Origin: Streptomyces sp. NBC_01463
GTDB lineage: Bacteria; Actinomycetota; Actinomycetes; Streptomycetales; Streptomycetaceae
Length of the DNA stretch: 64,000 nt
Direction of reading: 5' to 3'
Assembly (NCBI GenBank): GCA_036227345.1
Contig: CP109468.1
Location: 8,432,001-8,496,000 of the forward strand
Shown piece after piece: positions 40,401 through 48,586 of this stretch. The notes beneath the pieces were generated by a model. That model saw only the letters and a list, made by a program, of their open reading frames with translations. It had not been told where the DNA came from and did no database searches. The position numbers and the translations under genes are program-made. The first letter of the stretch is position 1, and the number at the start of each line of letters is the position of its first letter.

Positions 40401-41201
40401 TCACCAGGCACTGGACTCCACCGCGATCACAGGCGTCAGCTCGTTGCGCACGGTCTCCAGGAAGGTGACGGTCTCGGCAGCCACGGAACGGTGCTGGAGA
40501 TCGTTCAGCACGTCGTGGTGGCCGCCGCGGACCACCGAGAGGCGGGCCCGGGAGCGTGACTTCGCCGTACCGGCCAGTGCGGAGTGGTCGGCGAGCGGGT
40601 CCTCGTCCCCGACCAGGATCAGGGTCGGGGTCGGGACAGCGGCGCTCGCGTCCGACCCGTCGCCGCTCTCGCCGGCGTAGGCCGCCGCGAGCAGCGCTTC
40701 CGGGACCGGCTCCCCGAGCGATCCCCGCCGCACCCCGGAATCCTGGCTGAGCGTGTGGCGATGGGCGGGGCAGGACGTACGCACGTCGAGCTCCTGCTCC
40801 CACGTCCCGGCCGTCGTGGACGCCAGGCCGGGGAGGCCCGCGAGGACGACCGCGTCCGGCCGCCAGGTGCCGCGGGCCGCGGTCGGACCGAGCAGCGCGG
40901 CCACGGCCGCGGCGCCCGAGTCGGCGCCCACCACCACGACCGGACGGACGACGCCGTCGTCGCCGGCGGCGGTGCCGTTTGCCGCCTCCGCCAGCTCCGC
41001 GCCGAACCGGGTCAGCGCCGCGGTGAGACCGCCGGAGCCGAGGCCGGGTGCGTCGACGACGCGTACGCGGTAGGCGTCGGCGGCCAGGCGCCGGCCGAAA
41101 CGGGCGTAGGCCGCGCGGGTCTCGCCCCGGCCCGGCACCACGAGGACGGTGCCGCGTGTGCGCAGGCCCTCGGGGCCGAAGTGGTCGGTGTACTCGGGCA
41201 T
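40401..41201 (-). CDS. alpha/beta hydrolase in the sulfur operon
   Basis: A 266-residue alpha/beta-hydrolase-fold protein. Strand/loop segments RGTVLVVPGRGETRAAYARFGRRLAADAYRVRVVDAPGLG and RPVVVVGADSGAAAVAALL (nucleophile elbow GADSGA) are clear; an acid in LILVGDEDPLADHSA and His in RGGHHDVLND complete the triad. It would hydrolyse an ester, thioester or amide of the imported compound or of the monooxygenase product. An AGGAGT precedes ATG 41201. It lies between the LLM monooxygenase and ssuE, all in one direction with short gaps. Confidence 0.82.
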   Translation of the reverse strand: MPEYTDHFGPEGLRTRGTVLVVPGRGETRAAYARFGRRLAADAYRVRVVDAPGLGSGGLTAALTRFGAELAEAANGTAAGDDGVVRPVVVVGADSGAAAVAALLGPTAARGTWRPDAVVLAGLPGLASTTAGTWEQELDVRTSCPAHRHTLSQDSGVRRGSLGEPVPEALLAAAYAGESGDGSDASAAVPTPTLILVGDEDPLADHSALAGTAKSRSRARLSVVRGGHHDVLNDLQHRSVAAETVTFLETVRNELTPVIAVESSAW

Positions 41202-41270
41202 GTCGGACTCCTGCTGGTTCGGGTGCGGTGGGGGCGGGGGCACGGCTGCGTCGCCGTGGACCGGGGGCGG

Positions 41271-42629
41271 TCAGTCGTGCACGAGCTCCGGCTCGGGCTC
41301 GGACGCGCGCGCCAGGGTGTGGCGGTTGTCCGGCACCGGCAGCCCGAGGTTGCCGCGCAGCGTGTCGGCCTCGTACTCCGTGCGGAACAGGCCGCGCTTC
41401 TGCAGGAGCGGCACCACACCGTCCACGAAACGGCCGAGGTCGTCGTTGTTCCGGAAGGCGAGGTTGATCCCGTCGAAGGTGCCGGCATCGAACCACCGCT
41501 CGATCGTGTCGGCCACGGTCTCCGGAGCGCCGACGAACGGGGAGCTGCGGAACGCGTTGACGGACTCGGCGACCTGGCGCAGGGTCAGGTTCTCGGTCCG
41601 GGCGCGCTCGATGAGCTTCGCCGCCCCGGTCCGGCCCCCCTTCTCCGCGAGGTGGGAGATGTCCGGGAACGGCGCGTCCAGGTCGTGCACGCTGAAGTCG
41701 TACGCGCCGAAGGAGCGGCCCAGCAGTGCGAGGTTGCGCGCGAAGTCGTTGTCCTCCTCGAATATCTCCCGCTCGCGCCGCCTGGCGTCCGCGTCGGTCG
41801 CCCCGACGATCGGGCCGCCGTGGATGAAGACCTTGATGTGGTCGGGGTTGCGTCCGTAGGCGGCGGTACGCGTCTTGATGTCGGCGTAGTACTCCTGCGC
41901 CTGCTCCAGGGAACCGCCCGGCGCGTAGATGCCCTCGGCCACCCGAGCGGCCAGGTCGCGCCCCTCGGCGGAGACCCCCGCCTGGAAGATGACCGGCTGG
42001 CCCTGGGGCGAACGGGAGAGGTTGAGCGGGCCGGCCACCTTGAAGTGCTCTCCGACGTGGTCGAGCCCGTGCAGCCTGGCCGGGTCGAGGAACACGTCAC
42101 GTGCCACGTCCGCCGGGAAGGCGTCGTCCTCGTAGGAGTCCCAGAGACCGCGGGCGACCTGGACGAACTCCAGGGCGCGGCCGTACCGGGTGGCGTAGTC
42201 GAGGTGTTCGTCCAGGCCGAAGTTCCTGGACGTGCCGGTGTCGAAGCTGGTGACGACGTTCCACCCGGCGCGCCCGCCGCTGATGTGGTCGAGGGAGGAG
42301 AACCGGCGGGCGAGGTTGAACGGCGAGTTGTACGTGGAACTCGCCGTGCCGACCAGGCCGATGTGCCTGGTGTGGGTGGCGACCGCGGACAGCAGCGTGA
42401 GCGGTTCCAGCCGGTTGAGGTAGTGCGACGGGTAGGTGTCGTTGATGAACTGGCTGTCGACGACGAACAGCGCGTCGAAGAGCGCGTGTTCGGCGGCCTG
42501 GGCCTGCTGGATGTAGTAGTTGATGTCGATGCTGGAGTTCTTCGCTACGAGCGGGTCCTTCCAGAGGCCGTGCTGGCCCGGGCCTCCGACGCCGTACGGG
42601 TGCAGTGCGAGATGGATCGTGCGGGACAT
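41271..42629 (-). CDS. NtaA/SnaA/DszA-family FMN-dependent monooxygenase
   Basis: A 452-residue luciferase-like monooxygenase. Typical blocks are AEHALFDALFVVDSQF, LEPLTLLSAVATHTRHIGLVGTASSTYNSPFNLARRFSSLDHISGGRAGWNVVTSFDTGTSRNFGL, GPLNLSRSPQGQPVIFQAGVSAEGRDLAARVAEGIY and AYGRNPDHIKVFIHGG. This family uses FMNH2 from a partner reductase to oxygenate N- or S-containing organics (nitrilotriacetate, dibenzothiophene sulfone, dimethyl sulfide, N-acetyl-succinocysteine). The operon context (ABC importer, SsuE, cysteine leader peptide) argues for an organosulfur substrate. Codes upstream of the hydrolase and downstream of the ABC ATPase. Confidence 0.9.
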   Translation of the reverse strand: MSRTIHLALHPYGVGGPGQHGLWKDPLVAKNSSIDINYYIQQAQAAEHALFDALFVVDSQFINDTYPSHYLNRLEPLTLLSAVATHTRHIGLVGTASSTYNSPFNLARRFSSLDHISGGRAGWNVVTSFDTGTSRNFGLDEHLDYATRYGRALEFVQVARGLWDSYEDDAFPADVARDVFLDPARLHGLDHVGEHFKVAGPLNLSRSPQGQPVIFQAGVSAEGRDLAARVAEGIYAPGGSLEQAQEYYADIKTRTAAYGRNPDHIKVFIHGGPIVGATDADARRREREIFEEDNDFARNLALLGRSFGAYDFSVHDLDAPFPDISHLAEKGGRTGAAKLIERARTENLTLRQVAESVNAFRSSPFVGAPETVADTIERWFDAGTFDGINLAFRNNDDLGRFVDGVVPLLQKRGLFRTEYEADTLRGNLGLPVPDNRHTLARASEPEPELVHD

Positions 42630-42710
42630 GGGTGTTCCTTTCGGGGGCGGACAGCGAAGGGCGGGCGGTCCGGGACGTGTGTGTGGACGGGGGTCCGGAT
42701 TCCGGGCCGG

Positions 42711-43580
42711 TCAGGCGTTCAGCAGGGCGCGCAGGGCTTCGCGTTCGGACCGGTCGGCGGGACCCGTGCGCAGGGTCGGGGCCGAGCTGACGAGCAGCCG
42801 GGTGTAGGCGTGCCGGGGGTGGTTGATGACGTCCCGGGCGGCGCCCACCTCGACGAGCTCTCCGCGGTAGAGGACGGCGATGCGGTCGGCGGTCCCGGCC
42901 ACGGACCCCAGGTCGTGGGAGATCAGTACGAGCGCCACCCCGGTGTCCCGGAGCTCCTTGAGGATCTCCAGGACCTGGACGCGGTTGGCGGAGTCCAGCG
43001 CGCTGACGGGCTCGTCGAGGATGACCAGCCGCGGTTCGGTGACGAGCGCCCGGGCCACGGCGACGCGCTGCCGCTGGCCGCCGGAGAGTTCCCCGGGCAG
43101 CCGCTCCAGCAGGTCGGCGGCCAGGTGGACGCGGTCGAGGAACGAACGGGCCCTGGCCGCCGCCTCCTTGCGCGGCACGCCCTGGATGAGCAGCGGTTCG
43201 GTCAGCGAGTCCTCGACGGTGAGGTCCGGATCGAGGCTGCGCAGCGGGTCCTGGAAGACGTACTGGACCACGCCGCGGCGCCGCAGCGCGCGCCACTGGC
43301 GGTGGCCGTACGCGCTCACGTCCTCGCCGCCGATACGGATGGTGCCTGCGGAGAGTGGCACGAGCCCGAGCGCGGCACGGGCGAGCGTGGACTTGCCGGA
43401 GCCCGTCTCGCCGATGAGCCCGACGGTCTCGCCGGAAGAGACGCCGAGCGTGACGTCGTGCAGGGCGCGTCGGCGCCGGCGGCCCCGGCCGTAGCGCACC
43501 TCCAGCCCGGCGATGTCCAGGACGGGGCCGGCGACCTCCGCGGGGGTGTCCGTCCGCGCGTCCGCGGTCTCCGTGGTCAC
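42711..43580 (-). CDS. ABC transporter ATP-binding protein (OppF/DppF-like)
   Basis: A 289-residue ATPase. Walker A is GLIGETGSGKSTLARA, the Q-loop YVFQDPLRSLDP, the signature LSGGQRQRVAVARAL, Walker B LVILDEPVSALD and the H-loop LISHDLGSVAG. The C-terminal HPRHAYTRLLVSSAPTL extension is that of peptide/nickel-type importers. It starts at GTG 43580, whose last bases overlap the stop of the preceding gene (GTGA), so the two ATPases are translationally coupled. It powers import through the permeases at 44464 and 45358. Confidence 0.93.
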   Translation of the reverse strand: MTTETADARTDTPAEVAGPVLDIAGLEVRYGRGRRRRRALHDVTLGVSSGETVGLIGETGSGKSTLARAALGLVPLSAGTIRIGGEDVSAYGHRQWRALRRRGVVQYVFQDPLRSLDPDLTVEDSLTEPLLIQGVPRKEAAARARSFLDRVHLAADLLERLPGELSGGQRQRVAVARALVTEPRLVILDEPVSALDSANRVQVLEILKELRDTGVALVLISHDLGSVAGTADRIAVLYRGELVEVGAARDVINHPRHAYTRLLVSSAPTLRTGPADRSEREALRALLNA

Positions 43581-44467
43581 GACGACTCCTTCGGTGCGAG
43601 GAACTTCTCCAGGCCGTACTGGTGGTGCTCGTCGATCAGCAGCCGGGTGTACGCGTGCTGCGGATCGTGCAGGACGGACCGGGTCGGGCCGCGCTCCACC
43701 ACGACGCCCTGCCGCATCACCAGGACCTCGTCGCACAGCTGGGCGACGACGGCCAGGTCGTGGGAGACGACGACGAGCGCGAGACCGGTCCGCTCGCGCA
43801 GCTCGGCCAGCAGGTCGAGGATCTCGGCCTGGACGGTGACGTCGAGCGCGGTCGTGGCCTCGTCCGCGATCAGCGTGCGCGGCTCGACGGCGATGGCCGC
43901 CGCGATCAGGACGCGCTGGAGCATGCCGCCGGAGAGTTCGTACGTGTACTGGCCGTAGACCAGCTCCGGGTCGCGCAGCCGAACCGCCCGCAGCAGTTCG
44001 ACGGCGCGGTGCCGTGCCTCGCGCCGCTTCAGCCCGAGTTTGGCCCGCAGCACCTCGGCGATCTGGGCACCCACCCGGATCGACGGGTTGAGATAGGACG
44101 CCGGGTCCTGGAAGACGGCGCCGATCGTGGAGCCGCGCAGACCGGTCCACTGGCTCGGTGTCAGGGTCGCGATGTCGGTTCCGGCGATCTCGATGGAGCC
44201 GCCGGAGACGTCGAAGTGCGGGGGCAGGATGCCGAGTGCGGCCCGGCAGGTCAGCGTCTTGCCGCTGCCGGACTCGCCGACGATGCCGACCGCGTTGCCC
44301 GGGGCGAGTTCGAAGCTCACGCCGTGCACGATCTCCCGGTCGGTGACCCGGTCGCTGATGCGTACGTCGCGCAGGGCAAGCACCGGCTCGGCCGCCGGTA
44401 CGGCTCCGTCGGCGGTGACGGTGCGTTCGGCGTGTCGGGTGACGATGTTCTGCGAAAGCGTCGTCAC
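43577..44467 (-). CDS. ABC transporter ATP-binding protein (OppD/DppD-like)
   Basis: A 296-residue ATPase. Walker A is GIVGESGSGKTLTCRA, Q-loop AVFQDPASYLNPSI, signature YELSGGMLQRVLIAAAIA, Walker B LIADEATTALDVTVQ and H-loop VSHDLAVVAQLCD; the C-terminal DPQHAYTRLLIDEHHQ is of the peptide-importer type. It starts at GTG 44467, overlapping the stop of the upstream permease (GTGA), and its own stop overlaps the next ATPase. It forms the heterodimeric motor with the protein at 42711. Confidence 0.93.
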   Translation of the reverse strand: MTTLSQNIVTRHAERTVTADGAVPAAEPVLALRDVRISDRVTDREIVHGVSFELAPGNAVGIVGESGSGKTLTCRAALGILPPHFDVSGGSIEIAGTDIATLTPSQWTGLRGSTIGAVFQDPASYLNPSIRVGAQIAEVLRAKLGLKRREARHRAVELLRAVRLRDPELVYGQYTYELSGGMLQRVLIAAAIAVEPRTLIADEATTALDVTVQAEILDLLAELRERTGLALVVVSHDLAVVAQLCDEVLVMRQGVVVERGPTRSVLHDPQHAYTRLLIDEHHQYGLEKFLAPKESS

Positions 44468-45354
44468 AGTGAACCTCCGGTGGGAACGGGACCGGTCCTG
44501 CCGAGGCGGTTGGCCCGGGCCCTGCGCCGGTTGACGAGCGCCCGGCCGGCCTCGCCGGAGACGTCACGGATGGCGTCGGCGAGGAGGTTGCAGGCCCAGA
44601 CGGTGATCATGATCAGCAGTGCGGGCGCCACCGGGGCCCAGGGCTGGTGGCTGAGGTAGCCCAGGTCCGAGGCGAGCAGCCCGCCCCAGGTGGGTGCCGG
44701 GGGCTGCACCCCGATGCCGAGGAACGTCAGACTCGACACGATGACGAAGCCGACGCCGATGGTCTGGGCGAGCGCGACCGCGATCGGCGGGAGCACCTTG
44801 ATCCAGACGTGGCGCCGTACGATCCATCCGACGGAGGCCCCCGAGATGACCGCTGCCTCCACGTACGGGGAGCGGGCCACGGCGAGCGTGGCCGCCCTGG
44901 CCACCCGGTAGAACAGCGGCGAGACGAGCGCGCCCGTCACGAGCATGGCCTGGGTGATGCCGTTGCCCAGCAGGGCGATCACGGCGATGGCGAACAGCAG
45001 GAACGGCAGCGCGACCAGTGTGTCGGCCAGCCGCAGCGTGAACCATTCGAAGGCCCGGCCGAGATACACCGAGAGGATGCCGGGGACCGCCCCGACGGCC
45101 AGGGCCATCAGCGCGACTTCGAGCGAGCCGAGGACACTGACGCGGGAACCGTCCAGGAGCCGGCTGAACACGTCGCGGCCGAGGTAGTCGGTGCCCAGCC
45201 AGTGGGCGCCGGACACGGCCGAGAGCGCGTTGTCGCTGGTGGCCAGCGGATCCTGCGGAGCGATCCACGGGCCGAGAACGGCGAGCAGTGCGACGACCGC
45301 GAGGATGACGACGGCGATCCGGCCGGTGGTGAGTGAGAGAACGCGGCGCACCAT
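44464..45354 (-). CDS. ABC transporter permease (DppC-like)
   Basis: A 296-residue permease. One N-terminal membrane helix (IAVVILAVVALLAVLGPWIAP) precedes a periplasmic-side loop with GAHWLGTDYLGRDVFSRLLDGSRVSV, the OppC signature, and five further helices; the EAA loop is YVEAAVISGASVGWIVRRHVWIKVLPPI. It pairs with the DppB-like permease 3 bp upstream. The stop overlaps the start of the next ATPase. Confidence 0.92.
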   Translation of the reverse strand: MVRRVLSLTTGRIAVVILAVVALLAVLGPWIAPQDPLATSDNALSAVSGAHWLGTDYLGRDVFSRLLDGSRVSVLGSLEVALMALAVGAVPGILSVYLGRAFEWFTLRLADTLVALPFLLFAIAVIALLGNGITQAMLVTGALVSPLFYRVARAATLAVARSPYVEAAVISGASVGWIVRRHVWIKVLPPIAVALAQTIGVGFVIVSSLTFLGIGVQPPAPTWGGLLASDLGYLSHQPWAPVAPALLIMITVWACNLLADAIRDVSGEAGRALVNRRRARANRLGRTGPVPTGGSL

Positions 45355-45357
45355 GGG

Positions 45358-46386
45358 TCACACCCCCCGCTGTGATGCCGGCATCACACGTGCCAGCACC
45401 AGATTGATGATCAGGTTGAAGGAGACGACCAGCACGATCGACACCACCAGGACCCCCTGCACGGCGGGCACGTCGCCGGCCTGGGCGGAGTCGTTGGCGA
45501 ACCGGCCGAAGCCCTGCAGGCCGAAGATCCATTCCGTCACGACGGACGCCCCGACCAGCGCCGGGAACTTCTGGCCGAGGGTGGCGAGCGCGGGACCGAG
45601 ACCGTTGCGCAGGACATGGCCGAAGAAGATGCGCCGCGGGCTCAGCCCCCGTACCACCGCGCCCGTCACGTAGTTCTCGTCGTACGCCGCGACGAGACTG
45701 CTGCGCAGCTGGCGGGCGACGTCGGCGATGACGTCGAAGCTGAGCGCGAGTGCGGGCAGGGTGATGTGCGCGAGCCAGGGACCGACGCCCTGCTCGGCCG
45801 GGATGTAGCCGGCCGAGGGGAACAGATGGAGACCGACCGCCAGGACCGCGACGAGCACGATGCCGACGACGAAGGCCGGCATCACCGAGATCACGGTGAC
45901 GAAGCCGGTGATCGCCCGGTCGACCGCCGTGGTGCGCTTCAGCGCCGCCAGGGTGCCCAGCCCGAAGCCGGCGACCACCCCGATGACCAGCGCGAACGTC
46001 GCGACCGAGAGGCTCACGCCCAGGCCGAGTCCGATCAGCGTCGAGATGTCGGCGCCGTTGACCCAGCTGGTGCCGAGCTGACCGTGCAGGACGTCGGAGA
46101 ACCAGTCCCAGTACTGCGTCAGGAAGGGCTTGCCGAGGCCCCACTGGGCCTCGATCCGGTGGATGGCCTCGGGCGTCGCCTCCTCGCCCAGCTGGATGCG
46201 TGCCGGGCTGAGTCCGCTCATCGACCGCAGGGCGAACGTCACGAACGTCGCGACCAGGAACACGGGCACGAAGATCGCGACCGACCGGGCGAGAGCCGCC
46301 AGGACGCGGCCTGCCGCGTGCCGGGCCCTGGCCGTGGCCACGGAACCGCGGCGGACGGGTCCGGCCTGAGGAACGTTCGTCGTCAT
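45358..46386 (-). CDS. ABC transporter permease (DppB-like)
   Basis: A 342-residue permease with six predicted helices. The first is SVAIFVPVFLVATFVTFALRSM, then PARIQLGEEATPEAIHRIEAQWGLGKPFLTQYWDWFSDVLHGQLGTSW, the OppB periplasmic segment. The EAA loop reads LVAAYDENYVTGAVVRGLSPRRIFFGHVLRNGLGPAL. The N-terminal cytoplasmic tail (about 30 residues, rich in Arg/Ala) is a little longer than usual. It forms the pore with the DppC-like protein. Confidence 0.92.
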   Translation of the reverse strand: MTTNVPQAGPVRRGSVATARARHAAGRVLAALARSVAIFVPVFLVATFVTFALRSMSGLSPARIQLGEEATPEAIHRIEAQWGLGKPFLTQYWDWFSDVLHGQLGTSWVNGADISTLIGLGLGVSLSVATFALVIGVVAGFGLGTLAALKRTTAVDRAITGFVTVISVMPAFVVGIVLVAVLAVGLHLFPSAGYIPAEQGVGPWLAHITLPALALSFDVIADVARQLRSSLVAAYDENYVTGAVVRGLSPRRIFFGHVLRNGLGPALATLGQKFPALVGASVVTEWIFGLQGFGRFANDSAQAGDVPAVQGVLVVSIVLVVSFNLIINLVLARVMPASQRGV

Positions 46387-46425
46387 GGGTCTGCCTCCTC
46401 TCTTCTGTTCTTCCGTGAGTGGGTG

Positions 46426-48000
46426 TCAGCTGCCGCCGGAGAGGGTCACACCGGTCCAGTCGATGTGGGCGGGGTTCTTCGGCAGGCCGGAGACCTGCTT
46501 GCTCTTGGCGAAGAGGTTCGGCGAGGAGTACGTGAACACCAGCGCCTTGCTCTTCAGGCCCGCCCGGGTCGCCTCCCGCAGGGTCTCGGTGTAGTCCGTT
46601 GCGTCCAGCGGCGTGCGGCGGACCTTGACGACGGCCGCCTCGAAGCCGGACGGCTCGTACGGGGTGCTGAGGTTCAGCGGACCGTTGGGGCCGAAGTGGG
46701 CGGTGAGTGTCTGTACGGCGGAGTCGCGACCCGTCGTCGAATACAGCGAGAACGTCAGGTCCTTGGCGAAGAACGGGGTGGCCCAGTTCTTGTCGATCTT
46801 GATCGTGACGGTGATGCCCACCGCGGCCAGCTGCGACTGGACGATCTCGGCCTGCGGGTCCTCCGAGGGGATGACCAGGTTCAACTTGATGTCACCGGCC
46901 TTGTGACCGGCGTCGGCGAGCAGTTGCTTCGCCTTCGCGGGGTCGTACGGGTAGCGGTCCGCCGACTCCGGGTCGTAGGCGACGTACCCCTTCGGGAACG
47001 GCTGGTCGGTCACCTCGCCGTAGCCGAACGTCAGCTTGTCGACGAACTCCTGGCGGTTCACCGCGTGGCGCACGGCGTCGACGACCCGGTCGTCGTCGAA
47101 GGGCGCCTTGTTGATGTTGAGGCTGATGTTGGAGGCGTTGAAGCCGGGCTGGGAGAAGACGTCGAGGCCGGCCTTCTTCGCGGCGTCGGCCTGACTCGGG
47201 TCGAGGTCGGCGAAGTTGTACACACCGGTCTGCAGGCCCGAGACGACGGTCGAGGCATCGGGGGCGGAGCTCAGTTCGACATCGTCGATGTGGATGTTCT
47301 TCGCGTCCCAGTAGCCGGGGTTCTTCGTCAGTACGGCCTTGGTGCCGGGGATCAGCTGCTTGACGACGAACGGTCCCGCGCCGACCGGGTTCTGGTCCAG
47401 CTTGCCCGGGTCCTTCGCCGCCCTGGGGCTCGCGATCTGCAGCACGCGCTCACCGAGCAGCTGCGGAATCTGGTAGTCGACCTGGGAGAGGTGGAGCACC
47501 GCGTCCAGCCCCTTGGCCTCGACCGACCTGATCGAGGTCAGATCTCCGAACAGGGCGGAGTTCTTCTGCTTCTTGGCCCGCTCGATGGCCGCCTTGACCG
47601 CCGTAGCGTCGACCGGTTCGCCGTCGCTGAACTTCAGGCCGGGACGTAGGTGAAAGGTGATCAGGTCACCGCGGGCGTTGTACTTCCAGCTCTCGGCAAG
47701 GTCGGGAACGGCCTTGCCGCTCTCGTCAGTCCGGGTCAACGAGGCATAAACCAAGGCGAGTTCGCGGAACTGTGCACCGCTCCCCGAGACCACCGGGTCC
47801 CAGTGGCCGGGGAAGTAGGAGGAGGCCCACTTCAGTGTGGAGCCACCGGACGACGCGGAGACGTCACCGCCGCAGGCGCTCAGGGCGGGTGTGATCAGGG
47901 CGACGAGGGCGCTCCCGAGGGCGGCGGTACGCAGGCTGCCGGCCCGACGGGAGGGCCGGATACCCGGTCCGGTGCGGAAGGTGCTGAGTCGTGGAGACAT
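46426..48000 (-). CDS. ABC transporter substrate-binding lipoprotein (SBP family 5)
   Basis: A 524-residue extracellular solute-binding protein. The signal segment LRTAALGSALVALITPALSACGG ends in a lipobox, so it should be lipid-anchored. The mature part follows the family-5 plan: TLKWASSYFPGHWDPVVSG, ALVYASLTRTDESGKAVPDLAESWKYNARGDLITFHLRPGLKFSDGEPVDATAVKAAIERAKK, NPVGAGPFVVKQLIPGTKAVLTKNPGYWD, and LFAKSKQVSGLP at the end. Family 5 proteins bind peptides, nickel, glutathione or sulfur compounds; the neighbours favour an organosulfur ligand. It is the first large gene of the operon, preceded by a long leader. Confidence 0.92.
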   Translation of the reverse strand: MSPRLSTFRTGPGIRPSRRAGSLRTAALGSALVALITPALSACGGDVSASSGGSTLKWASSYFPGHWDPVVSGSGAQFRELALVYASLTRTDESGKAVPDLAESWKYNARGDLITFHLRPGLKFSDGEPVDATAVKAAIERAKKQKNSALFGDLTSIRSVEAKGLDAVLHLSQVDYQIPQLLGERVLQIASPRAAKDPGKLDQNPVGAGPFVVKQLIPGTKAVLTKNPGYWDAKNIHIDDVELSSAPDASTVVSGLQTGVYNFADLDPSQADAAKKAGLDVFSQPGFNASNISLNINKAPFDDDRVVDAVRHAVNRQEFVDKLTFGYGEVTDQPFPKGYVAYDPESADRYPYDPAKAKQLLADAGHKAGDIKLNLVIPSEDPQAEIVQSQLAAVGITVTIKIDKNWATPFFAKDLTFSLYSTTGRDSAVQTLTAHFGPNGPLNLSTPYEPSGFEAAVVKVRRTPLDATDYTETLREATRAGLKSKALVFTYSSPNLFAKSKQVSGLPKNPAHIDWTGVTLSGGS

Positions 48001-48418
48001 CTCGATCTCTCTGTACGAGGCCCCGCCCGGTTCAGGGCAGGCCGGACCGCGGAGGCGGCTGGAGGGCGGGCGGAAGTGGACCGGGGCGGTACCGGCCGGA
48101 GGGAGACGGTGATACGGAACCGCACCGGGACGGACCGTCACACCCCGAGCGCACACGGGCACGCAGGCCCACAGACGTGCACGTGCACACGTGTGAGGGT
48201 CCCGAACGGGGCGACGGCACCACAGGGGGTGGGAGTGCCGGACGAGAGCTTTCCCGAAGGGGAGTTGAGGTCCCTCGGGGCGGCAACATCACGACATTCC
48301 GTGCACGGGAGAGGGCACGGAGGCGAAGGCGCGAGGCAGGTGCGGCCCGGTGCGGCAGCGGGCAGTCGGTGCTGCCGGCGGGCGTCAGGCGGCGCCTGCG
48401 GATCGGAGCGGTGGGCGG
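48001..48418 (-). promoter_or_regulatory. long structured 5' leader between the leader peptide and the binding-protein gene
   Basis: About 420 nt between the leader-peptide stop and the binding-protein start, read on the minus strand. It contains a 7-bp stem CGGCAGC/GCTGCCG (48353-48359 with 48371-48377) shortly after the peptide, and a self-complementary ACGTGCACGTGCAC region near 48176-48200. It could form alternative hairpins that terminate or permit transcription depending on translation of the peptide. No known riboswitch signature (for example S-box GGCAACC) is seen. Confidence 0.45.
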
Positions 48419-48493
48419 TCAGCGACAGAGTGCGCTGGAGGTGCGCCGAAGATCCACGTATCGGCACTCCACACCGGGGTGCGTCGTGAGCAT
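48419..48493 (-). CDS. leaderless cysteine-linked leader peptide of the organosulfur operon
   Basis: A 24-residue ORF ending RYVDLRRTSSALCR. The pattern R-H/Y-VDL-x-R-x-x-SALCR matches the actinobacterial 'putative leader peptide' group, as I recall it, found upstream of sulfur-assimilation and transport operons. The ATG at 48493 begins six bases after a CAGGAT -10 box (48505-48500), itself 18 bp from a perfect TTGACA, so translation should begin on a leaderless mRNA. Cys10 and the terminal Cys23 could sense charged tRNA-Cys: ribosome stalling at low cysteine would alter folding of the downstream leader and allow the ABC operon to be transcribed. The regulatory mechanism is inference. Confidence 0.8.
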   Translation of the reverse strand: MLTTHPGVECRYVDLRRTSSALCR

Positions 48494-48499
48494 GGGCTC

Positions 48500-48547
48500 A
48501 TCCTGCTGGCCGTCCGGGGCGTCTGTCAATGGACACCAATCGGTGTC
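48500..48547 (-). promoter_or_regulatory. promoter and upstream inverted repeat of the organosulfur operon
   Basis: On the minus strand: -35 TTGACA (48529-48524), 18-bp spacer, -10 CAGGAT (48505-48500). Immediately upstream is an inverted repeat GACACC-AATC-GGTGTC (48532-48547 as read on the plus strand). The plus-strand 11-mer CAATGGACACC at 48527-48537 recurs next to the cupin promoter at 50018. A repeat upstream of the -35 suits an activator; overlap with the -35 edge also permits repression. Confidence 0.7.
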
Positions 48548-48561
48548 TCATTCGGTGGGAC

Positions 48562-48586
48562 GGGCTCTGACCGCAGGTCAGAGCCC
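48562..48586 (-). terminator. hairpin terminator of the Rrf2-DsbA unit
   Basis: GGGCTCTGACC (48562-48572) pairs perfectly with GGTCAGAGCCC (48576-48586) around GCA. The stop codon of the DsbA-like gene lies in the hairpin, so the unit ends there, just before the divergently facing operon promoter region. Confidence 0.75.

Noticed and set aside
40584..43958. 1124-codon plus-strand open frame opposite the sulfur operon
   Set aside because: Shadow frame lying across four recognised minus-strand genes; no motif and an unnatural composition.
48001..48577. S-box/SAM or other sulfur riboswitch upstream of the ABC operon
   Set aside because: I looked for GGCAACC, GAGGGA-type or other conserved riboswitch cores on the minus strand and found none; the leader peptide explains cysteine control better.
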